Shown here: positions 40,774 through 52,200 of the stretch, piece after piece
Layout of the letters: every line of letters begins with the position of its first letter
How positions within the stretch are numbered: the first letter of the stretch is position 1
Assembly: GCA_013416795.1 (NCBI GenBank)
Contig: RQSC01000858.1
Location: 38,625 to 102,624 of the forward strand
From: Prasinococcaceae sp. CCMP 1430
Lineage: Eukaryota > Prasinodermophyta > Palmophyllophyceae > Prasinococcales > Prasinococcaceae
Direction: 5' to 3'
Length of the DNA stretch: 64,000 nt
Made by a program: the position numbers and the translations under genes
The notes under the pieces: generated by a model
Databases searched by the model: none
Seen by the model: only the letters and a program-made list of their open reading frames with translations
What the model was told of the DNA's origin: nothing

Positions 40774-42502
40774 ATGCCACCGATATCATCAAACCCACAG
40801 CAGCAGCGGCACAGCACCACGTCCCCCATGATGTGCCTGCCCTTCATGGCCGACTGGGACGACGAGCATTGCCTCGAGAAGGGCCCTTCGCACGTCGTGA
40901 CCACCGCCTGTCCGCAGCGCATGAGACGCGCGGGGGCGTGGACCGCCACCGACTTCGAGCTGGGGCGCTCCATTGGCAGCGGAAAGGCGTCCAACGTCTA
41001 CAAGGCGACTTGCCTTCTGTCGGGCTGCGTAGTCGCCGTCAAGGTGTACCACAAGGTCCGGGCTGGCACGTGCATACGCGTCGCTGTGTCCGCATGAGTG
41101 CATGCATGGGCCTGCGCGTGTGCGTGACCTTGCGTGTTGATTTCGTGTGTGCTTCACATGTTGCTGACGGAGTCGGACGGTCGCTCTCAACTTTGTCCTG
41201 GCGCAACCAGGCACGTCTGAGCTTAATGAACGAGCAGCAGATCCAGCGCGAGGTGCGCATTCACAGCTCGCTCCGCCACCCCAACATCGTCAAGTTGTAT
41301 GCGGCTTTCGAGGACGCGGTCGGCGTTTACTTGGTGCTCGAGTACTGCCCTCGCGGCGACTGGTTCCAGGAGATGCGTCGCATGCCTGGCGGCCGCCTCT
41401 CCGAGCAGAAGGCGGCCACAGAGGTGGTCGAGCCCATCCTGCGCGCCCTACAATACCTGCACTCGCGCGGCGTGTGCCACCGAGACGTCAAGCCTGAAAA
41501 CATTCTCATCGGCCAAGGCGGCGTGCCGCTCCTTGCAGACTTTGGGCTGAGCATCGATGTCACCGCTGAGAGGCCCTGCACGCGCCTGGGAACCCTCGAC
41601 TACATGTGCGTGCGATGCGCTGGAGCAGCGCGGGAGCGCGCACAATCTCGCGCTCGTGCAGCCGTTGGCGCTGACCGACCTCGCCTTCATTCGCTCGTGT
41701 GCGCACGCGCGGGGGCAGGGCGCCAGAAACGCTTTGCTGCCCCGACAAGCTGCTTGTTGAAGACGAGCGCGGTGTGACGAGCGTGCGCACGGCGCCCAAT
41801 GTGGTGCCTTACACAAATGCGGTCGACGCGTGGGCAATGGCAGTGCTCACATACGAGCTGGTGGTGGGCCGCCCGCCCTTCAACGGCGGAAACAAGCAAG
41901 CCACCGTGCGCCTCATCGTCGACAGCCGCTACAACGTGCCGCCATGCGTCAGCCAATGCTGCGCCAACCTCATCGAGACAGGCCTCGAGCAGGGCGCGGA
42001 GCGCCGTGCGAGCATCGACTGGTTCCTGCAACACCCGTGGGTCACACGCCGCGCTGGACAGCCCTGCATGGAACCTGATGCTGCCGCCACAAAGAGGACT
42101 ATCGGGGCTGGACTGTCGCCCGTGCGCCCCGCATTCGCCGCGAAGAAGCGCGAGGGCTCCAACGGCAGCGACTCGGTTTCGCGCGCCTCGGACGACTACT
42201 GCGCCGATAGCCCCAAGTCGACACTTTCGAGCATCTCACTGCGCACCGTTCAGTGTGACCTCAAGAGCGGCGGTGACAAGGCGGGCGGCACTCGGTCGCC
42301 GACGTCCGTGCCGAGCTCGCCCAACAAGAGCTCGCCGAGACGCACGCGCTCGCTGCGAACGGCGCTCTTCGGCACTCGCCAGCCGCTCGCACAGACGACG
42401 ACGTACGACAGAGAGGCGCTCGCGTCGCCCAAGGCGACCTCGGCGTCAGTCCCCGGGTGCGGCATCTGCACGTCGCAGCCGAGGACGCTGTCACCTCGCT
42501 AA
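40774..42502 (+). CDS. Aurora-like serine/threonine kinase, three exons
   Basis: Exons 40774-41055, 41211-41605 and 41719-42502 give about 486 residues. Joins restore the kinase fold: AVKVYHK/ARLSLMNEQQIQREV and GTLDYM/APETLCC. Motifs: DFELGRSIGSGKASNVYKA, VAVKVYHK, QREVRIHSSLRHPNIVKLY, HRDVKPENIL, LADFGLS, TRLGTLDYMAPE and VDAWAMAVLTYELVVGRPPF. The RxLGTLDY activation segment and EVRIHSSLRHPNI helix point to the Aurora group rather than PLK or NEK. About 55 residues precede the kinase domain, and a Ser/Pro-rich ~130-residue tail (SPRRTRSLRTALFG) follows. A ~22-residue insert (PDKLLVEDERGVTSVRTAPN) sits after APE. Likely roles are mitosis or cilium length control as for algal Aurora-like kinases (inference). 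The first donor is the unusual GTCCGG. Start chosen at MPPISSNPQQQ; later Mets are possible. Confidence 0.85.
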
Positions 42503-42850
42503 GCAAGCGAGAACGATTGGTTTGTAAACTCTGTTGATTGATACAACCAGATGCAAGCGACAAACAAGGCAGCTTTCTCTTACGGCAACGGTCGCAACTG
42601 GAGCGCGCTGACGCTGTGTGGGCTTGTCTGGAGACTATCATGAGCTGCGCTGCAGCGGTGGGCGAGGCGATGCGTGTCGCGGTAAAGCACTTTCCTTGCT
42701 CGCCCGCGCGTGCGCGAGTCGGGTCCTGAATGCAGTCGTGTTGTCTTGAACGCCGCTGCATGCCAACGATATACAGTATCTTTTCATCCTTCTCGAGTCG
42801 CCTCTCCCGCGCGTGTGAGTCTTCACCAGATCCTTGGCTCGGCGATGTCG
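42503..42850. other. Tail-to-tail spacer
   Basis: About 350 bp between the kinase stop and the ENTH stop, lower GC than the coding DNA; presumably both 3' UTRs. No gene or clear terminator motif seen. Confidence 0.4.
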
Positions 42851-44157
42851 TCACAGGAAGCTCCCAGTGAAAGGATCGGACGATGCGCTGGCGGTAGTGC
42901 TCTGCTGAGCATATGGCACCTGCTGTGGAGACTGCGACTGCTGCGGGGCCTGCGGGTATACAGGCGAGGTTGGACCGAATGGCCGCGGGTCCGGCGGTGA
43001 CCTCTGTGCTTGTCCCATCACCGCAAGTGGGTCGACACCCTTGCTGTCGGGGGCGAAGAGGTGCTTCTGTCCGGCCGTCATGCCAGGCTTCATTGCGCGC
43101 CGCCCCATCATCCCCGAGCTCTTTTCTGGGCTACGGCCACTCCCGTCAAAAGTTGTGCCGAGATCAAGGCGCACAAGACTGGCCGACGCGTCGTCGAGCC
43201 CGATGTGCTTTTTCAACATGTCTTTTGACGACTCACTAGCCTCCATCTCCGACAGGCCCGGGAAACTTGAAATTGATCCCTTCTGAATCACGGGTGTCTC
43301 TACCTGCAAACCGCCGAAAGGATCGTTCTCCATGAGCGCCTGCTGAGGTGCTGGGGGGGCTTGCAGGCCTCCAAGGTTGGCGACGCCCGTGCTGGCGCCA
43401 GCGGGTGCCGGTGCCCCCCCTCTTGCCTCGAGTGACGCGATGACCGGCACAGCGGAGCCGCCTGCGGGGGGAAATGGAGCGATTCCGGCTGCCGGCATCG
43501 CTGCTGCTGCAGCTGGAGCCGGGGGCGCCTGGTTGAATCCGAATGGGTCGGGCGACGGTGTCGATCCTGGTGCGGGCGGTGGGGCCAACACTCCGGCGAG
43601 CTCGGCCAGGGCCGGGTCAGACGCAGGCTTGCGCGGCGTGCGCGATTTAGGGGCGGCGAGGGGCTTGATCTCCACTTTAGGAAAGTTTCGCTTGCGCTGG
43701 GGAATTGCAGCGAAGGGGTCCATCTGTTGCGACTGATCCAGCGACGCGTCCTCCTCCGGCTCACCAAAGGGGTTGGTGCCCGTCCTCATTCCAGCGCCTC
43801 CAAGGGAGGAATCGTGCGCGGCCGAGCTCGGGTGCGAGCCAGCTGCGCTGCCGAAGTCGCCGCTGGATATGGCGGCGCCCGGGTCACTCGGACGCGATGC
43901 AGACGTCCCAAAGGTGTCGGCTCCGAAGCCAACAGCCGTGGTCGCCGGTCCGTTGGGCTCAAACGGTTGCTCCCCCCCGAAGCCGCCGCCACCGTATCCT
44001 TCGGTGGTGTTGAAGGCTGCAGCGCCGGCATTGAAAGAGTCGCCTGCTCCGAAGCCTTGGGTGGATGTGGTAGCATCGCCAGCTGAGGGGTTGAAGGCTG
44101 AGTCACCGAAAGCGTGCTCGTGCTGGTCGAATGCCGCTGCCGGCGCACCAAAGCCTA

Positions 44158-44204
<47 letters not shown>

Positions 44205-44764
44205 GCATCCCCAGTCGACGCGCTGCCCATTGAGGCAGCCGAGGTCTCGAAGTTGCGCGCGGTCGCCGCAACCTTGGCGCGTTCCGCGTGCAGTAGCTGC
44301 TCGTCGGTCACAAGATCGGCGACGCGTTGGGCTCTGGTGCGCACTACACGTCCCTCGTCCTTAAGGGTGATCGGATCCACGAAGGCAAAATTCGCTGCCA
44401 GGTCCTTGAACTTGAAGGAACGACGCTGCACGTCTGCGGCCAGCTGGAGGGGCGCGCGCAAAAGGCAGTACTCGAGCACGATGAGCGCCTTGTGGACCTT
44501 CCGAAAGTTTTCCGGCACGTCGTCGAGGCGCGTCCACAGCGTGTCCATTACCTGGGCGTATGCCTCCTGCACCTCTGGGGCGGCGTGCTGCAGGCCCTGA
44601 GGCCCATGCTGCGGCCCGATGCATTCGGAGATCGCCGCGCAGATCTCCGCCATCGCCGCGCCGTGCGGCCCCCATGGCTGCGAGCCCGTCGCTTCCTTGA
44701 CCTTGGTGACGAGTGCGGGCTCCTTGGTGGCGGTCCGCTTGAAGCTCTTGTACGCGCTCTTCAT
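42851..44764 (-). CDS. ENTH-domain epsin-like clathrin adaptor
   Basis: 637 residues in one exon. Residues 1-~145 form an ENTH domain: MKSAYKSFKRTATKEPALVT, ATGSQPWGPHGAAMAEICAA, WTRLDDVPENFRKVHKALIV, LEYCLLRAPLQLAADVQRRS and the DEGRVVRTRAQRVADLVTDE helix. ENTH domains bind phosphoinositides and bend membranes during clathrin-coated vesicle formation. The long disordered remainder has a polyGln run, Phe-Gly/Gly-Ala stretches and short adaptor-binding motifs: NPF (NPFGEPEED), and several DPF (MDPFAAIP, NDPFGG, SDPFTGSFL at the C-terminus) that would engage EH domains and AP-2 or GGA ears. No ubiquitin-interacting motif is evident. The start ATG is immediately followed by the conserved ENTH N-terminus, so it is secure. 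The plus-strand SNARE gene begins within ~120 bp, a shared promoter for two trafficking genes. Confidence 0.9.
44157..44203. repeat. CTG/CAG run coding polyglutamine in the ENTH gene
   Basis: About 15 uninterrupted CTG units on plus, read as CAG (Gln) on minus within the disordered region of the epsin-like protein. Confidence 0.95.
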
Positions 44765-44887
44765 GGCGTCGCGCGGGCGAGAGCGGCGGCGGTCCTTGCA
44801 CGGGGCACGCAGGCGGCCGTAGTACGCACGACCTGCTCACAAAGAACCCTAACACGAACAGCCCCAACACCACGCCCAATCGAACAG

Positions 44888-45636
44888 ACCTGGCCGGCGC
44901 GCGCGCCGCCGCCGCGGCTGGCGTCGAAGGACACCTCGCAGGCGCTCCGCAATGCCAAGCGCGCCGCTGCTGAGTCCGAGGCCATCGGCGCGGCCACGCT
45001 GCAGGCGCTGCAGGAGCAGGGCGAGACGCTCCGGCGCGCACATGGTCAGCTCGATGAGGTGCGACAAACAAGCCGCTGCCGCGCGCGCCCGGGCTGGCGG
45101 CTCTGCGGTGCGCTCGCGGCGCGCGTTGGATCGGGAGGAGGCTGACGCGTGCGCGGTGACACCCCGCGCAGGCTGGCGAGAACCTGTCGGCGTCGGAGAA
45201 GATACTCAAAAAGATGGGCGGCTGGTTCGCGTGCTGGAAGCCGGAGGCCTTGAGCACGAAAGGCGTGGGCGCGCGCAAGCGCTCGTACGTCACTCCGGGC
45301 GTGAGCGCCGAGGCCAAGCGCACGGCGGAGGCCAAGGCCGCAGGCGACGCGGCAGTGAAGGCAGACGGCGGTGCCGTCAAGGCGAGCGAGGCCACGGCGA
45401 AAATGAGCAACCAAGAGTTCTTCCAGGGCGGCGGCTACGAGGCCGAACGCGCACGCCAGGACAAAGACCTGGACGAGCTGTCGTCGATGGTGGGGAACTT
45501 GAAGAACCTCTCCACCGCGCTCGGCGCTGAGCTCGAGGCGCAGGACGCGCAGATCGAGGACCTGGGCTACGATGTGGAGGTCACTGGCACGCGCATAAAG
45601 GGCGCTGCGAGGCGCGCGGGGAAGCTCGCCAAGTAG
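44888..45636 (+). CDS. SNAP-25-like Qb,Qc-SNARE (5' end unresolved)
   Basis: Exons ~44888-45058 and 45172-45636 (donor GTGCGA). The Qb-SNARE helix spans the join: SQALRNAKRAAAESEAIGAA, TLQALQEQGETLRRAHGQLD, E/AGENLSASEKILKKMGGWF. A Lys/Ala-rich linker follows, then the Qc helix: ERARQDKDLDELSSMVGNLK, NLSTALGAELEAQDAQIEDL, GYDVEVTGTRIKGAARRAGK, ending LAK. Both zero-layer glutamines are visible (ALQEQGETL and AELEAQDAQI). There is no Cys palmitoylation cluster in the linker, so membrane attachment is through SNARE partners. It acts in exocytic or endosomal fusion. No ATG lies in frame before the Qb helix; ACAG at 44884-44887 is a plausible acceptor, so a short first exon near 44765-44880, next to or overlapping the ENTH start, remains to be found. 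Confidence 0.82.
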
Positions 45637-45727
45637 CACGCCCAAGAGTGTGGCCGGACGACTTGGGGCATATACAGTGACATTTTGTACATTCAGATTA
45701 GTCGTACTCCTCAGGAACCCCTCGCGG

Positions 45728-46904
45728 TCAGAGCCCATGGCGGCGTCGGAGCCATGCGACCGTGTCTGCCACCGTGTCCTCCGGCGCGCGCGGCGCGAAG
45801 TCGAGCTCGCGTCGCGCGCGGGACGCGTCGACGCCCCAAAAGCACTGGGCCATCTCCACCACCACGGGGTCGAGGCTCGGGTCACGCCGGCCGAGCACCG
45901 CGAGCGCGTAGGTCGCAGCACGCGCGCCTGCGATGGCCAGCGGGGCTGGCAAGCGCAGCTTGGGGGCGGGCACGCCGCTCGCGGCCTCGACCATGCCGAA
46001 GTATTCGCCCAGGCTGCAGTTCTTGGCGGTGAGCAGGTACGTGCGGCTGTAGCTGGCGCCGCCGTTGCGTGCACGCAAGTCGACGTCGGCGGCAGAGAGG
46101 GCAGCGTCGGCAACGTCGCGCGCATCGACGAAACTGATGCCTCCGCCGGGCACGAACGGCACCGCACGGCGCATGAGGTCAAGCACCGAGCGGCACGAGC
46201 TGAGTCGCGCATCGCCCGGCCCGAGCAACAGGCTGGGGCGCAGGCAGGCGAGCTCCACTCGCAACTCGTCCGCGAGCTTGCGAGCGCGGCACTCCGCCGC
46301 GATTTTGGTGTCGTAGTACGGCCAGCGCCGCGCCAACGCCGTCGCGTAGGCGTCGTCACGGGCGGGAGCGTCTGTGTCGACCGCCCGGTCGGATGCGCCC
46401 GTGAAGATGCCCGACACACCACTGGTGGACGCGTACACCACTCGTCGCACGCTGCCGGATGCTGCTGCTGCGCGCATCACCTGAGCGCCGTGGGCGGCGT
46501 CAGACTCCGCGCCACGGCAGCATCGATCGCTCATGCCAGCGCTGCGCGTCCCACCGCTGGTGCGCGCGAACACGAACCTTGTCAGTGCCGCCCACGTTGA
46601 CATCTTCGCACGAGCGGCGCGCGGCGCGCGAGCGGGAGTGCTCGACGACGCCCGCGAGGTGGTATACGACGTCTGCCCCATCGACGAGCGCGGCCACCGC
46701 TTCCTCGTCGCACACATCGCCCACCACAACCTCCGCGCCGAGAGCCGAGAGCTCCGCGTCGGGCGCGCGGCTGAGCACGCGCACGCGACCGCGACCGCGC
46801 CCACGCGCCGAGCGCCGGCAGAGCGCGCGAGTGACATATCCACCGAGGAAGCCCGTGCCGCCAGTCACCGCCACCACCTCGCCGCCCCCGCCGCCCCGCG
46901 CCAT
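45728..46904 (-). CDS. Extended SDR NAD(P)-dependent epimerase / 3beta-HSD-like, two exons
   Basis: Exons 46578-46904 and 45728-46480 (97-nt intron, donor GTTCGT, acceptor GCGCTCAG) give 359 residues. The N-terminus is a Rossmann fold (VVAVTGGTGFLGGYVTRALC, TGxxGxxG), then VLSRAPDAELSALGAEVVVG DVCDEEAV split over two strands, ADVVYHLAGVVEHS, and NVGGTDK/VMRAAAASGSVRRVVYASTS across the intron. The catalytic YxxxK is YYDTK. The family acts on sugar nucleotides, dihydroflavonols or 3beta-hydroxysteroids; substrate cannot be read from sequence. The N-terminus is short, with no obvious transit peptide. Tail-to-tail with the SNARE gene (91 bp). Confidence 0.88.
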
Positions 46905-47346
46905 CGGCCACCACCCAATCGCGCTCGCGACCGCCTAGGCCGCCAGCGGCAGGGCGCTCGTCGGCTGCGCCGCCGCCGCGCCCCCGCGCACCTCGCCTCC
47001 CCCTTCCCCTTCCCCCCACCCTCCCTCTCGCCTCGCCTCGCAGCAGGAGGGAGACGCCGCGCAGGCGGCCCAGCAGGCGGCCACAGTCGCGGCCGTCGCC
47101 GCCGCCACCCCCTTGTGGTGCGTCGCGCCGCGCGACGCCATGCCTCACCCTCACCAGCCGCCGCGCCCCCGCGCCCAGCGCCGCGCGCCCGCTCTGTGGC
47201 GCCGGCGGCTGGCTGGCATGTGCCGCATTACCAATTGGGCGCTCGCTCCAGCACAGCCACGCTAGCACCGGCCGCTGGCGTGCGTCGAGGTCAAAAATGT
47301 CGTTACAGGCTGAGCTGCTCCCGAGGCATGGGCCGGGCGGGCCGTC
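46905..47346. other. Spacer upstream of the epimerase
   Basis: C-rich, about 440 bp, between the epimerase start and the COX6A stop on the same strand. No supported gene. Confidence 0.4.
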
Positions 47347-47543
47347 CTACTCGTCGTCGCCCGGGGTCATCCAGTACTCGAAGAGGCCCTTCTCGCCCCA
47401 GGGGAACTCCTTGGTGCGCACGCGCAGGTACTCGTACTTGGGCTGCTCCTGGGGGGTAGGCGGGTGCTCGATGGCGAACATGTAGAACAGAATGCAGCCC
47501 ATGACGCCCGCGCGGGAGACGTGCTTCCACTTGAGCGACTCGG
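47347..47543 (-). CDS. COX6A: Cytochrome c oxidase subunit 6A-like, last exon
   Basis: Small nuclear-encoded, single-TM subunit of mitochondrial complex IV. The exon encodes ESLKWKHVSRAGVMGCILFY (TM helix), MFAIEHPPTPQEQP, then the family signature KYEYLRVRTKEFPWGEKGLF and the end EYWMTPGDDE. The usual NHTLFHNPHVNPLP ending is replaced by a shorter one. The acceptor is CCCGGCAG, entered in phase 1. A good candidate upstream donor is GTGAGT near 47888-47893, whose upstream frame (RGSLEQRRQPAL) is in the matching phase and Arg-rich like a mitochondrial presequence. I found no ATG for it, so the 5' exon is left open. Confidence 0.82.
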
Positions 47544-48767
47544 CTGCCGGGCGTAGCAGGCGCGCATCAGGACAAAGGTGGGTGCCAAATGCCAAATGGA
47601 TGGAGTCGGGACGAGCGCGCGTGGGATGGGGTTGAGATGGGGTACATGTCAGACAGGAGCGTCAAGCAGCTGCCAGGGGGCACGCGTTGCTGCACGCGGC
47701 AGCCGCAGGCACAACGTGCGCAACGCCGCATGAGCATGAGCGCTATTCCTGCCCTGTAGCGCCAACGCCCAGCACGCGCGTTCCACGCCCACTTGTCCCC
47801 GAGCGAGCGCGCACGCTGTTGCACCCGCCAGCTGCCCTCGCGGGTGTTTTAGGGTTGGGCGTGGGAAAAAGGCGCTCCGGAGACGACTCACGGAGCGCCG
47901 GCTGGCGGCGCTGCTCAAGGCTCCCGCGCCGCCACCGCTCTGCGCGCGCGCGCTCCCTCAGCACCACCGAGCGCGAAGTTTCATCGCGAGGGCGCGGCAA
48001 TAGCGCGGCGCGCCCGCGACCGACGCTCCCTTCCCACCACCACCCGACCACTACCCTTCCCCCCTAAAGCGTGCGCCGCGCGCAACGGACCGAAGTCGTC
48101 GACGCCGGGCGCCGACGCCATGCCGCGGCTCTGCTGCGCGTTGCCCGCGGGCGCGCGCAGCTGCGCGGCGCGGCACGCGGAACGCCTGCATGGCCTGCAT
48201 GCTGCAGCGCGACGGGCGCCGCCGCAAACGAAGGGGGGGGGGGAAGGGGCGAGCGCCGCGCGCGCGCTCTGTGCCGCGCGGGCGCTCGCCCCGGCGCCCC
48301 CGAGCACGAAAAAAAAATCCTCCGGAGAGCCGCAACAACCATCCGCGCGTCCCGCGCGGCATCCATTGCGCTTTGTCTATTTCCGCTGCAGCGGCGGCGG
48401 GCGCGCGCACCCGAAATGCATTCCGGGAATACGTTCTGAACTTTTTCGGATTTTCCGCCTCGAAATCGTTTTTGATTTTGTTTGCGTGTCCGCGTCAATT
48501 GCAGGCTTTTGTGTGTTGATGGGGGGGAACGATGCTGGTGCTGCAGGCGCATGACCGCGGCGGCGCCGCGAGAGCCACAGCGCGCGCGCCTCGAGGAGGG
48601 GGCGCCGGGCGGACGCGGCGGGGCGCGAGAGGAGGGATCCGCCGCCGCCTGCTCGCGCGCGCGCACCTGCGCGCGCGCGCGCGCAAGGCAAGGCAAGGCA
48701 AGGCGCACGCGCGGCGGGCGCGTATTTTAGGTTTACGGCGTGAAGGCGCCGACGCCGGGCCGTAGCG
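47544..48767. other. Divergent region between two respiratory-chain genes, including the COX6A 5' exon
   Basis: About 1.2 kb. The COX6A-proximal part should contain its first exon (around 47890-48050, minus). TTTTAGGGTTGGGC at 47847 is a telo-box-like motif. 48420-48490 is AT-rich and 48722-48735 has TATTTTAGGTTTACGG just before the NDUFB7 start. No other gene supported. Confidence 0.45.
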
Positions 48768-49177
48768 ATGACGCAGGCCACGGCGAGCCTCGAGGAGATG
48801 AAGGCGGCGCGCATCCCTCTCGAGGAGCGCGACGGGTGCGCGGGCCTGCTCATTCCGCTCAATGAGTGCCGCTACAAGTCGTCGTTCCTGACTTACAAGT
48901 GCGAGCACGAGAGGCTCGAGTATGAATTTGTACGTGGCGTCTGTCGCGTGCGCTCGCCGCTGCAGCCGCGCTTGCCCTCCGCACGCGAGTGCTGGCGCCG
49001 CGCCGCCCAGCGGCCACCTCACGTGTTGGGCGCTGACGGGAGCTGGTCGCGCGCCGCCCATTGCGCGTGCAGTGCCTGTACAGGGACTATCTCAAGCGCG
49101 TCGAGAAGTGCGACGAGATTCGCAAGGCAGGGGGCAGCTGCACGGCCAAGGCGTACAGGCGCGACGCCACTGACTAG
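48768..49177 (+). CDS. NDUFB7: NADH dehydrogenase (complex I) subunit NDUFB7/B18, two exons
   Basis: Accessory subunit of mitochondrial complex I, on the intermembrane-space face, with a twin CX9C fold. Exons 48768-48929 and 49073-49177 (donor GTACGT, acceptor CGTGCAG) give 88 residues. Signature: MKAARIPLEERDGCAGLLIP, LNECRYKSSFLTYKCEHERL, EYEF/CLYRDYLKRVEKCDEI. Cysteines are spaced C-x9-C (CRYKSSFLTYKC), with the second pair completed by exon 2 as in B18. Length and order match the family (plant and animal forms are 100-140 residues). No presequence is expected, since B18 uses the Mia40 pathway. Head-to-head with COX6A. Confidence 0.9.
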
Positions 49178-49259
49178 AGGCGCGCCTGCCCACCCAGCTC
49201 GAGCGCTCGTGTGAACGAAGGAAGGCGGGACTCGCGCATTCATTTTTGCATCGACATGC

Positions 49260-52200
49260 TCATCCCGCTCCTCGCGCGGCGACGTAGGGCTCGCCGCCAC
49301 TCCCTTCCCTCCTGCACGCGCGACGCGCGCGGGCGCGCTTCGGTGGGAGCTCCCACTCCACGCGCGTGCTCTGTGCGTCCGGGACTGCTGGTCTTATGTA
49401 GCTGCTGCGCATCAGCGCCAGGGCGGCGACCGCGCCTCTTCCATGTCCTTCCTGAGGGCGAACGCCCTGCGTGCCGGGAGTCGCACTGAGCGTGAGCTCA
49501 CCATGTCACGCGCTGTGAGCGCGGCCGACACAGCATCGAAGCGGAGGGAAAGGTCTGCATCGCTGGCTTCGACCCCTGCGGCATCGAAATTCTGCGGTCG
49601 CTCGCCGCACACGCGCGCACGCGCGGGTCAGTGTCGACATCTGAATGCGCACGCCGCAGAGCCGCGCCCCGAGCGTGCGCGCCACCAAGGGCGATCCCGC
49701 TGGCTCGGCGCGACGCACCGCCCAGTGCGCCCTCGCGCTGGCAATGTCGCGGTCCATGAGCGCGAGCTCCACCGGTGCATCGCGCTCGAGGTACCTCTGC
49801 AGATCGTCGCAATCGGCGAGAGATGCCACAGGCATCGCGCTGCGCGCAACCACCGCATGCGCTCGGGAGAGCCCAGCCTTGTACGCCGAGCGTGCCGATG
49901 CCGCCGCGATGCGCTGCAGTGCGTCTATGCGCGCCTCGATGACGCGCACGATGCGGTCCTTGAGCGCGCGACAGTGCACACGACAGAGCGTGAAGTCTAT
50001 GACGTCCGGGGTCACCCACTCCACTTCAGCGGCCTGCTCCCTCAACGTGCTGATCGCACCGGCGACGGCTAGCGAGCTCGCGCCATCGAGAGTTGCCGCC
50101 CATGTGCTCGCGTCGCTGAGGAGTGGCTCGAAACGAGCGTACAGGGCAGCCACCGCTTCGAGGCTCGGCACCACTGCTTTGGCCGCCGCCTCGGCACGAG
50201 CCACCGCGGCGCGCAGGCGCTCATCGGTGCGAGCAATTTCAGCCGCTTCCCCCAGGGATGGCACACACTCACACATCCCCTCGAGTAGCTCAGGAATCAT
50301 GCCCGCAAGCGCTCGCCGCACGGCCTGCAGCGGAGGTAGGAAGCATATCACATCCGTCCCCGTTGCGTTGAGAGACGTCTCGAGCAGCGGCGGGCCCACG
50401 CGCACGCGCAGAGTCTCCGAGCGCAACGACAGTCTTTGGGGCGACAGCGCGCCGCCTTCACACTCGGAAGATGCAAGCGCTGCGAGGTCATCGAGGGCCG
50501 CAGCCATGTCGGTAGCGAGCGATGCGAGGGCGACGCGAAGGTGCGACCGCACCTGCTCGCGCACGGCACGGCGCAGGCCACCGGTGGCCACGAAGTTGCC
50601 ATGCCTGGAGCTCGCCGTCTCCGTTGCCGTTAGCTCTGCCCGACTCACATCGTCGAACGTTGGCTCAGCGTACGCTCCGATGAGCGTGCGCGCGAACTGG
50701 CGCGCGCTCTCGGCGTGCCGCGACACAAACTCGCGCACCGGCATCGGCAGTGCGGTGGCGTGGGTAGCGCTGCCCGTCAGGAGCGCGCCGCGCAACAGTG
50801 GCGTGGCACAGCCGTCAATGTGCGCGAGCGGATGATCTAGGTGCAGCTTTGCAGATACGTCCAGCCAACGTCCATGCGCCGCAGCGAGCACGTCGCGCGC
50901 CGAGGGGTCCACAATCGGCAGCTCACGTCGCGCGCGCTCGATGGCCGGTAGCAGAGGCCGCTCGTATCGCGCTGTCTTTCGGTCCCCATCGACGTCCGTC
51001 TTGATCGCTTCCGGCGGCAGTGACCCAAGGGGGCGCGGGCGCACAGCGAAATCCTCCGCGAGCGCGTCTGCTTGGCCCAATCGCGCGTGCGCGAGCAGCC
51101 CACCGCCGGGCGCGAGCATGTGATACTTTAGGAACGACCACCGCATGGCGAGCGCGTATCCCGCGGCGCACTCCTCGAGCAGCTCCTCGCGCACGGTGGT
51201 TATTTGCGCGGCCTGCGGATAGAGCGGGCGATTCCGAGCGTGCGGGGGGTCGTCGGCATTTGCAGGTGGCAACGGCGGCCGCGCGGTCCGCGCTGCGGCT
51301 TGCGGAGCGTAGATACGAGCGAACATCTCCGGCGCAGGTGCGGTCACGTGTTTGAGTGGCACGCTCTCCGCTGCTCTTTGTCGCCTGATGGCGACCTCAG
51401 CCTCCGCGCGGTAAGCGAACGCTTGTGTGCGCCGGCGCTCGAACGCATGCACATCCTCAGTGCCGAGCACGACATCCAGCCGTCCCGCCTCGACTGGCTC
51501 GAGGCCGGAGTGTCCCTCGAATCGGAGCACAAAGGTTGCGGAAGCCTCTGAGTACGATGCGACCGTGCAGTCGATGAGCGACTCGGCGAGAAAAGCGGCG
51601 CCCGGCGGGCAGTAGCGTGCGTAGCCTCCAACAGCGCCACGACACACGCCGAGGGGCTCCGTTGCTCCCTGCGGATCGAAAAATTCCAGCCGCAATGCGT
51701 TGGAGGCGTCGCTCGACGACTCCGCGTCCATCGCTAGCGCCACGGCGGCCGCCCGCTGGAGGACGGTCGCAACCGCCTTTGGCGGCTGCAGCACCTTCAT
51801 GCTCGCGTCTCTGGAAGTACCTGTGTTCCCGAATGCAGCAGACTGCTCGCTCCTGGACGCGCGTGCTCGCTCCACACCTGCAAACGGCCGCGGCGGGCGG
51901 GCTCGCTGGCCTCTCCTGGTGATCGGGGTGGGAGCGCGCATGTCGTGCACGCCGAAAACGCCGCGGCTCATACGGAGGTGCGCAGCTTGGGGTGACCGCA
52001 GCGACGCGATGCGTTCCGACAGCGAACGCGCGCTCTGCGAGTGTTTGACGGCCTCGTGCCCGTCCCTCTTCCGATGGCCTACGCCCTTTGGCGCTGGTCT
52101 ACCGCCCACGCGCGCAGAGGCGCTCGCCGGCCGCATGGCCATTGACATCGCTTTCGCCTTCAGCCCTAAGAGGCTGGAGCGCATGAACGCTAGGTGCGTC

